Source: Thauera sp. (GTDB lineage: Bacteria; Pseudomonadota; Gammaproteobacteria; Burkholderiales; Rhodocyclaceae). Taken from it: a stretch of 19,902 nt of DNA. The DNA is taken from assembly GCA_023150215.1 (NCBI GenBank), contig JAKLLJ010000020.1:1-19902 (forward strand), given 5' to 3'. Positions 1-7,445 of this stretch are shown here, one piece after another. The translations under genes and the position numbers were made by a program. How positions within the stretch are numbered: the stretch's first letter is position 1; each line of letters begins with the position of its first letter. The notes beneath the pieces were generated by a model. It ran no database searches. It was not told where the DNA came from and was given only the letters and a program-made list of their open reading frames with translations.

Positions 1-96
1 ACCCACGCGCGTCCGGCGTCCCGCGGCAACCGCGTGCGTCCGGCGCCCCGCGGCACCCACGTACGCCCGGCGTCCCGCGGCAACCGCGTGCGTCCG
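1..96. repeat. 27-bp tandem repeat, about 3.5 copies
   Basis: Successive units begin at about 1, 29, 56 and 83. Each carries a GCGTCCGGCG-like core followed by TCCCGCGGCA or a close variant; the first unit is 28 bp, the next two are 27 bp, and the last breaks off near 96. The array touches the left edge of the window, so its full copy number is unknown. No convincing reading frame runs through it. Period and copies were read by eye. Confidence 0.7.
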
Positions 97-103
97 TTGT
101 CGC

Positions 104-128
104 TGTAGGAGCGGCGGGAGCCGCGAAC
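104..128 (+). repeat. REP palindrome, singlet, GCGGC-stem variant
   Basis: The element reads TGTAGGA, then stem GCGGC, loop GGGA, stem GCCGC, then GAAC. It is the forward orientation of a repeat found 13 times in the window. The GTAG-type 5' head followed by a short palindrome matches the architecture of REP sequences mobilised by RAYT (REP-associated tyrosine transposase) enzymes. No RAYT gene lies in this window. Confidence 0.75.
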
Positions 129-168
129 CCGGTGGCTCCGACAGGCGCGGTGAGCATTCCGCCGCCGC

Positions 169-241
169 ATTCGCGCCTTCCGGCGCTCCTACCGGCGCAT
201 CATGGCTCGGGTGGGATGCAGGAGCGGCGGAAGCCGCGAGC
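169..241. repeat. Inverted REP pair (REPIN-like), mixed stem types
   Basis: A reverse copy at 169-192 has the GCGCC/GGCGC stem and a forward copy at 218-241 has the GCGGC/GCCGC stem. About 25 bp separate them. The order (reverse, then forward, with the GTAG heads facing the centre) is the same as in the other pairs in this window. The forward copy starts GCAGGAG instead of GTAGGAG. Confidence 0.7.
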
Positions 242-359
242 TTTTGCGGTGGTGACGACCCCGTCGCACTCGTGGCCAGAATCGGCCGGCGGGGGGCACC
301 CCAGCCAACGATCAAGAATGTGCAGTAGCCTTACTCACAAGCTCGAAGGAAGACAGGAC

Positions 360-902
360 ATGCTGATGAACCCGGAAAAATCCGTGCTGCTGGTGATCGA
401 CGTGCAGGCAAAGCTTGCGCCCTTCATCCACGACAGCGCCGCGGTGGTCGATCACTGCGTGTGGCTGGCGCGCGTGGCCGAGCGCGTCGGCGTGCCGGTG
501 GTGGTCACCGAGCACTTTCCCGAGAAGATCGGTGGCACCGTCGATGCGGTGCGGGCGGCGACCACCGGCGCGCAGTATGTGGGCAAGCAGTTCTTTTCGG
601 CGCAGGCCGATGGCTGCTTGGCAAGCACCGCGGTCGCCGCGCGCGAGCAGGTGGTCCTGTGCGGCACCGAGGCGCATGTGTGCGTGCAGCAGACCGCGCT
701 CGACCTGCGCCGCGCTGGCAAGGAGGTCTTCATCGTCGCCGAGGCGGCCGGCTCGCGCGATCCCGCCAACCGTGACCTTGCCTTCGCACGCATGCGCAGC
801 CACGGCATCGAGATCGTGTCGTGCGAGATGGTCGCCTTCGAGTGGCTGCAGCGCGGGGGCACCGAGCTGTTCCGTGCGGTTAACCGCGACTTCATCCGCT
901 GA
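360..902 (+). CDS. Isochorismatase-family (cysteine) hydrolase
   Basis: A 180-residue single-domain protein of the isochorismatase-like hydrolase fold, cytoplasmic, with no signal peptide. The start VLLVIDVQ puts the family aspartate at about D14. A lysine that fits the triad lies at about K76 (YVGKQFF). The nucleophile motif GTEAHVCV places Cys108. The GTEAHVCVQQT stretch resembles the YcaC-type subgroup, whose substrates are mostly unknown, so hydrolysis of an amide or related bond is the family expectation rather than something the sequence proves. I chose ATG 360 because AAGGAAG (346-352) sits 7 nt upstream; a second in-frame ATG at 366 is possible. Longer upstream extensions of the frame run through REP repeats and are not credible. 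It is monocistronic and converges on the DUF4394 gene 35 bp downstream. Confidence 0.88.
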   Translation: MLMNPEKSVLLVIDVQAKLAPFIHDSAAVVDHCVWLARVAERVGVPVVVTEHFPEKIGGTVDAVRAATTGAQYVGKQFFSAQADGCLASTAVAAREQVVLCGTEAHVCVQQTALDLRRAGKEVFIVAEAAGSRDPANRDLAFARMRSHGIEIVSCEMVAFEWLQRGGTELFRAVNRDFIR

Positions 903-904
903 CT

Positions 905-926
905 GCGACGCGGCTGGCGCCGTCGC
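905..926. terminator. Possible bidirectional hairpin between convergent genes
   Basis: GCGAC plus GGC pairs with GCC plus GTCGC (8 bp with a 2-nt bulge, loop TGGC) in the 35-bp gap between two convergent stop codons. There is no T-rich tail on either strand, so only the position and the stem support a termination role. Confidence 0.3.
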
Positions 927-937
927 GGGGCCCGCGC

Positions 938-1819
938 TCAGGGTTCGATCGCCAGCCCGCGCAGCGCTTCGCCCGCGCCGATCTTGCCGATGACTGCGGC
1001 CTGGCCGCTGGCGAGGTCGATGCGGTACAGGGTGGGCGCAGGCTGGTCGGCGGTGACGAGCGCGGCGAGCGCGGTGTTGGTCACGTCCGAGATATCGAAG
1101 TGGGCGTCGACGATGGCGCGCACGCCGAGGCTGCCCACGGTGCGCAGGCGCCCGCTGTTGGGCGACACCACCGGCTCGGTGCCCTCGATCGAGCCCTGGC
1201 GCGCCAGCGTGCCTGCGGCGCGGTCGATCGCGTAGTTGGTGGTGAGCTTTTCATTTTCGGTGTTGTAGGTGTAGCCGGCGGCGACGATGTCGGCGGCGTG
1301 GCCGTGGCGAGGGTCGCCCTCGTCGTAGGCGAGCGCGCCGTCGGGCTGCAGGCCGCCCTGGTCGGGCTGGAAGTCGATCAGGGCGCCGGTTTCGGGGTGG
1401 GCGCGCAGGTTTTGCCCGCGCGCGGAGACGATGCGGATGCGATCGGCGGCGGGGTTGAAGTCGAAGCCGAAGTGCGTGCCGTCGAGCGCGATCGCGAAAG
1501 GCACGCTGCCCACCGGGCGCAGCGTGCCGGTCTCGGTGTCCACCGTGAACACCCGTCCGCTGCTGCCGAGTGCGTACAGCGTGCCGTAGGCGACGCGGTA
1601 GTCGATGCCGAGGATGCGCTCGTCGGCGGCGAGTCCGACAAGTTTCACGCTGCGGACGATTTTGCCCGGCTCGGCGGCAGAAACGGCGATAAGCTGATGC
1701 GATTCGGTGACCGCGAACAGGCGCATCTGCGTGAGCGGGCCGGCAGCGCTGGCGGTGCCGGCGACAGTGGTGGCCGCGAGCATGAGGCTGGCGGCGAGAC
1801 GGTTGGCGAAGGATGGCAT
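938..1819 (-). CDS. Secreted DUF4394-domain protein
   Basis: A 293-residue protein with a typical Sec signal peptide (hydrophobic residues about 8-22, cleavage near TASA-A, residues 25-26). The mature part matches the pattern I know as DUF4394: repeated blades such as LFAVTESHQLIAV, TLYALGSSGRVFTVDTETG and TLYRIDLASGQAAVIG, with the central FGFDFNPAADRIRIVS segment. This suggests a beta-propeller-like exported protein. No enzymatic motif is visible and the function is unknown. The start is supported by AGAGGAA just upstream on the minus strand. It is transcribed divergently from the cupredoxin-like/GGDEF-EAL pair with a 98-bp spacer, so shared regulation is possible but not shown. Confidence 0.85.
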   Translation of the reverse strand: MPSFANRLAASLMLAATTVAGTASAAGPLTQMRLFAVTESHQLIAVSAAEPGKIVRSVKLVGLAADERILGIDYRVAYGTLYALGSSGRVFTVDTETGTLRPVGSVPFAIALDGTHFGFDFNPAADRIRIVSARGQNLRAHPETGALIDFQPDQGGLQPDGALAYDEGDPRHGHAADIVAAGYTYNTENEKLTTNYAIDRAAGTLARQGSIEGTEPVVSPNSGRLRTVGSLGVRAIVDAHFDISDVTNTALAALVTADQPAPTLYRIDLASGQAAVIGKIGAGEALRGLAIEP

Positions 1820-1917
1820 CGGTATTCCTCTGGAGCGATCGGGGCGTCGGGGGCGCGGCGGAACGGCGCGCGCACTTGGGCGGGACCGAAGATAAGCGAG
1901 TCCGCGGGTGGGGCGAC

Positions 1918-2541
1918 GTGATCGAGTTGGCAGTTCGGCAAAGACCCTGGCGGCTTGTGCTGGCGGCCGTGTCGTGCGTGGCCGCCCTGTTGCGCGCCGA
2001 TGCGGCGTCGCTGAGCATTGCGGTGAGCGATGAGGCGGGCGCGGCGCTCGAGCATGCGGCGGTGGCGCTGGTGCCGGTGGCTGGCAAGGGGTCGCCGCAG
2101 CCCGTGCGTGCCGAGATCGTGCAGCGCGACAAGCGCTTCATCCCGCGCGTGAGCGCGGTGCCGGTGGGCGCGGCGATCGAGTTTCCCAACCTCGACACCG
2201 TACGCCACCACGTCTATTCGTTCTCGCCGGCAAAATCCTTCGAGCTCAAGCTCTACATCGGCAAGCCGGCCGCGCCGGTGGTGTTCGACAAGCCGGGCGT
2301 GGTGGTGATGGGCTGCAACATCCACGACCACATGGTGGCCTACGTGCTGGTGGCGGACACCCCCTGGGTGGGGGTCAGCGATGGCGCCGGAGCGCTTCGG
2401 CTCGGGCCGCTGCCCGACGGCGACTACACCCTCGAATACTGGCATCCGCGCTGGGTCGGCGTGTCGGTCGAGCCGCAGCGGCAGACGTTGCGCGTGGAAG
2501 GCGAGGCCCGCCATGTGCTGACGATCGGAGAGCGACCCTGA
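1918..2541 (+). CDS. Secreted cupredoxin-like protein (methylamine-utilization-protein family)
   Basis: About 207 residues from a GTG start preceded by GGTGGGG. An N-terminal hydrophobic stretch (residues about 12-25, after RQRPWR) looks like a signal peptide ending near ADAA, residue 30. The mature domain shows EFPNLDTVRHHVYSFSPAK (His97-His98) and VVMGCNIHDHMVAY (Cys133, His136, His138, Met139). These are a plausible His/Cys/His/Met copper site of plastocyanin type, although the CxxHxxM spacing is shorter than in plastocyanin. Relatives are often named 'methylamine utilization protein', but no methylamine dehydrogenase genes are nearby, so that name carries no pathway meaning here. The stop overlaps the next ATG (TGATG), implying translational coupling with the GGDEF-EAL gene. 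The start is uncertain: the frame opens upstream at ATG 1813, and a TTG at 1927 is also possible. Confidence 0.8.
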   Translation: MIELAVRQRPWRLVLAAVSCVAALLRADAASLSIAVSDEAGAALEHAAVALVPVAGKGSPQPVRAEIVQRDKRFIPRVSAVPVGAAIEFPNLDTVRHHVYSFSPAKSFELKLYIGKPAAPVVFDKPGVVVMGCNIHDHMVAYVLVADTPWVGVSDGAGALRLGPLPDGDYTLEYWHPRWVGVSVEPQRQTLRVEGEARHVLTIGERP

Positions 2542-4967
2542 TGCGCCTCGGCTTGCGCAGCTTGCAGTGGCGCATCGCCGCATGGACGGCGCTGATCCTG
2601 CTGGCCTTCCAGGTGGGCGGTCTGTTCATGTTCGAGCGCATCGGCCGCAGCAGCGCGCTCGCCGAGGTGCGCACCCAGCTCGACACCGGCGAGCGCGTGT
2701 TCGCCCGCCTGCTCGACCAGCGCAGCGCCCAGCTCACGCTTGCGGCGCGCGTGCTCGCCGCCGACTACGGCCTGCGCCAGGCGCTGGCGAGCGCCGACCG
2801 CGACACCATCGTGTCGGCGCTGGACAACCATGGCTCGCGCATCGGCGCCGGTCTGATGATGCTGGTGGGCCTCGACGGCCGCCTCGTCGCCGCCTACCCG
2901 GAGCGCAGCCAAGGCGCCGACGCCGGCCTGCAGCGCCTGCTCGACGGCGCGCGCACACAGGGCGCGGCGACCGCCTTCCAGCCGGTCGATGGCGTGCTCC
3001 ACCAGCTCGTCGCGGTGCCGGTGCTGGCACCGGTACCGGTGGCCTGGGTGGTGATCGGGTTCGCGGTCGATGCGGCCTTCGTGCACGACCTCAAGCGCCT
3101 CACCGGTCTCGAGGTCGACCTGCTGATGGAGGCCCCCCGTGCACCGCCGCGGCTCGCGGTGGGGACTTCGGCGACGCTGCCGGTCGCCGCCGCAGGGGCG
3201 GGGATGGCCGATGCGGGCGGCAGCGGGAGGGCGCCGGCGCCGGCACGCATCGACGGCGCCGAGCACCTCGGCCTGCGTCACCTGGTCGATGGCGGGGCGC
3301 CCGAGCAGGTGGTGGCCTTCCTGCACCTGTCGCTCGAGCGCGCGCTCGCGCCCTGGGTTCGCCTGTATCGCGACTGGGCCGGGCTGTCGGTGGTGGCGAC
3401 GCTCGCGATGCTGCTCGCCAGCGTATGGATGGGGCGCACGATCGCGCTGCCGGTGACGCGGCTGGCGGAGTTCGCCCATCGCATCGAGGCGGGCGACTAC
3501 GTGGCGCCGCCCGCGCGCGGGCGTGGGGACGACGAGATCGGCCGCCTCGCCGACGCCTTCGGTTTGATGAGCGATGCGATCGCAAGCCGCGAGGCACGGA
3601 TCAGCGAGCTGGCCTACCGCGACGGGCTCACCGGCCTGCCCAACCGGGTTCGCTTCATGGAGGCGCTCGAGCGCAGCCTTTCCGGCGCGGCCGCAGCGGG
3701 TGTGCCGCTCGCGGTGCTCACCCTCGACCTCGACCGCTTCAAGCACATCAACGACGCGCTCGGCCATGACTTTGGCGACCGTGTGTTGCGCGAGGTCGGC
3801 AGCCGACTGCAGCAGGCGGGCGTGCGCCGGCGCGAGCTGGCCGACGGCGTGGACAGCGGCGAGGCCGGGGCGGCCCGCCTCGGTGGCGACGAGTTTGCAC
3901 TGCGGGTGGCGGGGGCTGACGAGGCTGCGGCGCGCGTGGTTGCCGGACGCATCGCCAGCGCGCTCGAAGCGCCGATGAGCATCGACGGGCAACTGGTCGA
4001 CGTGCGCGCCAGCGTCGGCATTGCGCTCTTCCCCGCGCACTGCGCCGACGCCGGCGAGCTGCTGCGCTGCGCCGACGTGGCGATGTACAAAGCCAAGCAC
4101 AGCAACAGCGGCATCAGCGTCTACGACCCCGCCCACCATGACCGCAGCGCGGGGCGCCTGTCGCTGCTCACCGAGCTGCGCCAGGCAGTGGAGAGCGATG
4201 AGCTGGTGCTGTACTACCAGCCGAAATACGCCTTCGCCGCAGCAGCCGCCGCGCTCAGCGTCGAGGCCCTGGTGCGCTGGGTGCATCCGCAGCGCGGGTT
4301 CGTGCCGCCGATGGCCTTCATTCCGTTCGCCGAGCAGACCGGCTACATCCGCCGCATCACGCTGTGGGTGCTGGAGCGGGCGATCCGCCAGTGCGCGCAG
4401 TGGAATCGCGCCGGGCGGGCGGTGCACATCGGCGTGAATCTGTCGGCGCGCGACCTGTTGCAGCACGACCTGCCCGAGGCGTTCGAGGCGATGCTCGCGC
4501 GCCACGGCTGCGAGGCGTGCTGGATCACGCTCGAGATCACCGAGAGCGCGGTGCTCGACGAGCCCGCCAAGGCGCTCGCCAACCTCGAGCGCCTGCGCGC
4601 GACCGGCTGCGCGCTGTCGATCGACGACTACGGCACCGGCTACTCGTCCTTGTCCTACGTGCGCCAGATGCCGGTGCAGGAACTCAAGATCGACCGCAGC
4701 TTTGTGATGAACCTGCTCGCCGGGCCCGCCGACGAGATCATCGTGCGCTCGACGGTGGAGCTCGCCCACGACATGGGGCTGGTGGTGACGGCCGAGGGCG
4801 TGGAGAGCGAGGCCATCCTGCGTCGGCTCGGCGCGCTCGGCTGCGACCTCGCCCAGGGCTACTTCGTCGGCCGGCCGATGGCGGCAGCCGAACTCGAAGC
4901 CTGGATGGACACCTCGCCGTGGGCCAGGGCGGGCCACCATCAGGCCGATCGATCGCCGTCACCCTAG
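2541..4967 (+). CDS. Membrane-bound GGDEF-EAL cyclic-di-GMP protein
   Basis: An 808-residue inner-membrane signalling protein. Layout: TM helix about 12-32; a roughly 245-residue periplasmic sensor region containing an Ala/Gly/Pro-rich segment; TM helix about 280-302; HAMP-like linker about 303-355; GGDEF domain with intact RLGGDEF (motif 448-452); EAL domain with intact VEALVRW (EAL 575-577), NLSARDL, EITES, DDYGTGYSSL, KIDRSFV, TAEGVE and QGYFVGRP. Both cyclase and phosphodiesterase catalytic motifs are therefore present, so the net activity cannot be told from sequence. No RxxD inhibitory site is seen before GGDEF; about 11 extra residues lie there instead. The start is ATG 2541 with GGAG at 2527-2530, overlapping the stop of the cupredoxin-like gene by one base, which makes that secreted protein a candidate partner or ligand sensor. 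Confidence 0.93.
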   Translation: MRLGLRSLQWRIAAWTALILLAFQVGGLFMFERIGRSSALAEVRTQLDTGERVFARLLDQRSAQLTLAARVLAADYGLRQALASADRDTIVSALDNHGSRIGAGLMMLVGLDGRLVAAYPERSQGADAGLQRLLDGARTQGAATAFQPVDGVLHQLVAVPVLAPVPVAWVVIGFAVDAAFVHDLKRLTGLEVDLLMEAPRAPPRLAVGTSATLPVAAAGAGMADAGGSGRAPAPARIDGAEHLGLRHLVDGGAPEQVVAFLHLSLERALAPWVRLYRDWAGLSVVATLAMLLASVWMGRTIALPVTRLAEFAHRIEAGDYVAPPARGRGDDEIGRLADAFGLMSDAIASREARISELAYRDGLTGLPNRVRFMEALERSLSGAAAAGVPLAVLTLDLDRFKHINDALGHDFGDRVLREVGSRLQQAGVRRRELADGVDSGEAGAARLGGDEFALRVAGADEAAARVVAGRIASALEAPMSIDGQLVDVRASVGIALFPAHCADAGELLRCADVAMYKAKHSNSGISVYDPAHHDRSAGRLSLLTELRQAVESDELVLYYQPKYAFAAAAAALSVEALVRWVHPQRGFVPPMAFIPFAEQTGYIRRITLWVLERAIRQCAQWNRAGRAVHIGVNLSARDLLQHDLPEAFEAMLARHGCEACWITLEITESAVLDEPAKALANLERLRATGCALSIDDYGTGYSSLSYVRQMPVQELKIDRSFVMNLLAGPADEIIVRSTVELAHDMGLVVTAEGVESEAILRRLGALGCDLAQGYFVGRPMAAAELEAWMDTSPWARAGHHQADRSPSP

Positions 4968-5037
4968 GGAAAACGAGTCTGGCGATGCGTGCTGCATCGT
5001 TCTAGCCTGCAGCTTTAGTTCCACGGCGATCCGATCC

Positions 5038-5066
5038 GGGCCTTCGCCGCTCCGTCGGCAAGGCCC
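5038..5066. other. Inverted repeat upstream of the glutamate dehydrogenase gene
   Basis: GGGCCTTCGCCG and CGGCAAGGCCC form an 11-bp stem with one bulged base and a 6-nt loop. It lies between the GGDEF-EAL stop and the glutamate dehydrogenase start. It could terminate the upstream transcript, but no T-run follows. Confidence 0.35.
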
Positions 5067-5114
5067 TGCCGGTCGTCCCGCCGTGTCATCGAACGCGCAC
5101 ACGGGAGCTTGGCG

Positions 5115-7445
5115 ATGGACAAACGGGAAGCAGGCAGGCTGGCGACGCAGGTCGATGCGGTGATCGAACAGATTCGCGGGCGCCTACCCGCAGGGCAGGC
5201 GGAGGGCGTGTGCGAATTCGCGCGCCGCTTCTTCGCCCAGGTCGCTGCGGAAGACCTCGAGGATCTGCCGGTCGCCGACCTCTATGGCGCGGTGTTGAGC
5301 GAATGGCATTTCGTCGCCCGCCGCAAGGCCGGCAGCAAGGTGAGGGTGTTCAACCCGCGCCTCGACGAGCACGGCTGGGAGTGCCCGCACACCGTCGTCG
5401 AGATCGCCGGCGACGACATGCCCTTCCTGGTCGACTCGATCACCATGGAGGTCGCCCGCCAGGGCCTGACCCTGCACCTGATCATCCATCCGGTCATGAA
5501 CGTCGTGCGTGACGCCGACGGCAGCTTCGCACGCGTGGCCGGGCATGACGAGCAGGGCGCGGGGATCGGCTTCGAGTCGATCATGCATCTGGAAGTGGAC
5601 CGGCGCACCGACGCCGGCGATCTCGCCGCGCTGCAGGACGGCATCGAGCATGTGCTCGGCGACGTGCGCGCCGCGGTCGGCGACTGGTCGACGATGCGCG
5701 CTCGCCTGGCCGAGATCACCGCCGGCATGGCGGTGGTCCCGGCGAGCATCGATGCCGGCGAGGCCCGCGAGGTGCGCGCCTTCCTCGACTGGCTCGCCGC
5801 CGACAACTTCGTGCTGCTGGGCTGCCGCGACTATGCGCTGGTGGAAGGCGGCGACGGCAACGAGCTGCGCATCGTGCCCGAGTCCGGGCTCGGGCTCCTG
5901 CGCGGCGAGGGCGAGGACGGGCAGTCGCGTTCGTTCGCCGCACTGCCGCCGCAGCTGCGCGCGCAGGCGCACCTGCCGCGCCTGCTCACCGTCACCAAGT
6001 CGAACTCGCGCTCGACGGTGCACCGTCCGGGCTATCTCGACTTCATCGGCGTCAAGACCTTCGGCGCCGACGGCACGGTGAGCGGCGAGCGGCGCATCAT
6101 CGGCCTGCTTGCCTCCACCGCCTACAGCGCCAGTCCGCGCCAGATCCCGCTGCTGCGGCGCAAGGTGGACGCGGTGTTCGAGCGTGCAGGCCTTCTCCCC
6201 GGCGGCCACGCCGCCAAGGCGCTGCAGACCCTGCTCGAGCGCTATCCGCGCGACGAGCTATTCCAGATCGAGGCGGACGAACTCTATGCCCACGCGATGG
6301 GCATCCTGCGTCTCGGCGAGCGCCTGCGCACGCGGCTGTTCGTGCGCGTTGATCCGTTCGCGCGCTTCGTCTCCTGCCTGATCTACGTGCCGCGCGAGCA
6401 CTACAACACCGACCAGCGCGAGCGCATGCAGGCGGTGCTGATGGATGCCTTCAACGGCAAGGCCGCCGAGTTCGACGTGCAGTTCTCCGATTCGGCGCTC
6501 GCCCGCATCCTGATCACGGTGCGCACGCCCGATGGCGACATCCCGGCCTTCGACGTGCGCGAGATCGAGCAGCGCCTGATCCGCGCCGCGCGGCGCTGGG
6601 AGGACGCGCTGCAGCAGGCGCTCGTCGAGCAGTGCGGCGAGGAGCGTGGGCTGGCACTGATGCGGCGCTACGGCAAGGGCTTCCGACATCGAGCAGATGG
6701 AGGCGCTTGTGGACGGTGCGGCGCTCGGGCTCAACCTTTATGTGCCGCTCGAGGTGCGCGCCGGCCGGCTCAACCTGCGCCTGTACCACCTGGGCAGCCC
6801 GGTGCCGCTGTCGCAGAGCCTGCCGATGCTGGAGAAGATGGGCGTCAAGGTGATGGACGAGCGCCCCTCCGAGATCGAGCGCCAGGACGGCAGCACGGTG
6901 TGGCTGCACGACTTCGGCCTGCAGTTCGCCGATGCCGAGAGCCTCAACATCCACGAGATCCGCCCGCTCTTCCAGGACGCCTTTCTCGCCGCCTGGCGCG
7001 GCGCCGCCGAGACCGACGATTTCAACCGCCTGGTGTTGCTCGCGGGCTTGTCGTGGCGCGAGGTGGCGGTGTTGCGTGCGTACGCAAGATACATGCGCCA
7101 GGCGGCATTCACCTTCAGCCTTGCCTACATGGAGCAGACCCTCGCGGCCTATCCGCACTTGGCACGTGCGCTGCTGCGGCTCTTCCGCACCCGCTTCGAC
7201 CCGGCGCTCGAAGGCGACCGCGACGCCCTGTGCGCAGCCCAGGAGGCGGCGATCGAGGCCGCGCTGAACAAGGTCGCCAACCTCGACGAGGACCGCATCC
7301 TGCGCCAGTTCCTCGCCCTCATCCAGGCCACGCTGCGCACCAACTGGTTCCAGCGTGGCGCCGACGGCGCGCCCAAGGCCTACCTGTCGTTCAAGTTCCT
7401 GCCGGCGAAAATCCCCAACCTGCCTCAGCCCTTGCCGATGTTTGA
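5115..7445 (+). CDS. NAD-glutamate dehydrogenase, N-terminal fragment (frameshifted tail)
   Basis: From ATG 5115 the frame encodes about 523 genuine residues: the N-terminal regulatory, ACT-like portion of the large dehydrogenase. It includes DDMPFLVDSITMEVARQGL, LDWLAADNFVLLGCRDY, FIGVKTFGADGTVSGERRIIGL, and the FVRVDPFARFVSCLIYVPRE segment that precedes the catalytic part. After about 6684 it continues for some 250 Arg/Ala-rich out-of-frame residues and stops at 7443-7445. On its own this product lacks the catalytic domain and would be inactive as a dehydrogenase. It sits about 147 bp after the GGDEF-EAL gene, in the same orientation, with no clear promoter. Confidence 0.75.
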   Translation: MDKREAGRLATQVDAVIEQIRGRLPAGQAEGVCEFARRFFAQVAAEDLEDLPVADLYGAVLSEWHFVARRKAGSKVRVFNPRLDEHGWECPHTVVEIAGDDMPFLVDSITMEVARQGLTLHLIIHPVMNVVRDADGSFARVAGHDEQGAGIGFESIMHLEVDRRTDAGDLAALQDGIEHVLGDVRAAVGDWSTMRARLAEITAGMAVVPASIDAGEAREVRAFLDWLAADNFVLLGCRDYALVEGGDGNELRIVPESGLGLLRGEGEDGQSRSFAALPPQLRAQAHLPRLLTVTKSNSRSTVHRPGYLDFIGVKTFGADGTVSGERRIIGLLASTAYSASPRQIPLLRRKVDAVFERAGLLPGGHAAKALQTLLERYPRDELFQIEADELYAHAMGILRLGERLRTRLFVRVDPFARFVSCLIYVPREHYNTDQRERMQAVLMDAFNGKAAEFDVQFSDSALARILITVRTPDGDIPAFDVREIEQRLIRAARRWEDALQQALVEQCGEERGLALMRRYGKGFRHRADGGACGRCGARAQPLCAARGARRPAQPAPVPPGQPGAAVAEPADAGEDGRQGDGRAPLRDRAPGRQHGVAARLRPAVRRCREPQHPRDPPALPGRLSRRLARRRRDRRFQPPGVARGLVVARGGGVACVRKIHAPGGIHLQPCLHGADPRGLSALGTCAAAALPHPLRPGARRRPRRPVRSPGGGDRGRAEQGRQPRRGPHPAPVPRPHPGHAAHQLVPAWRRRRAQGLPVVQVPAGENPQPASALADV

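Noticed and set aside
132..359. N-terminal extension of the isochorismatase-family protein
   Set aside because: The extension crosses REP elements, and a good ribosome-binding site precedes ATG 360.
2424..4940. 838-codon open frame antisense to the GGDEF-EAL gene
   Set aside because: G+C-rich coding DNA lacks stops on the opposite strand; the product is His/Arg/Ala-rich with no domain, while the plus strand has complete GGDEF and EAL motifs.
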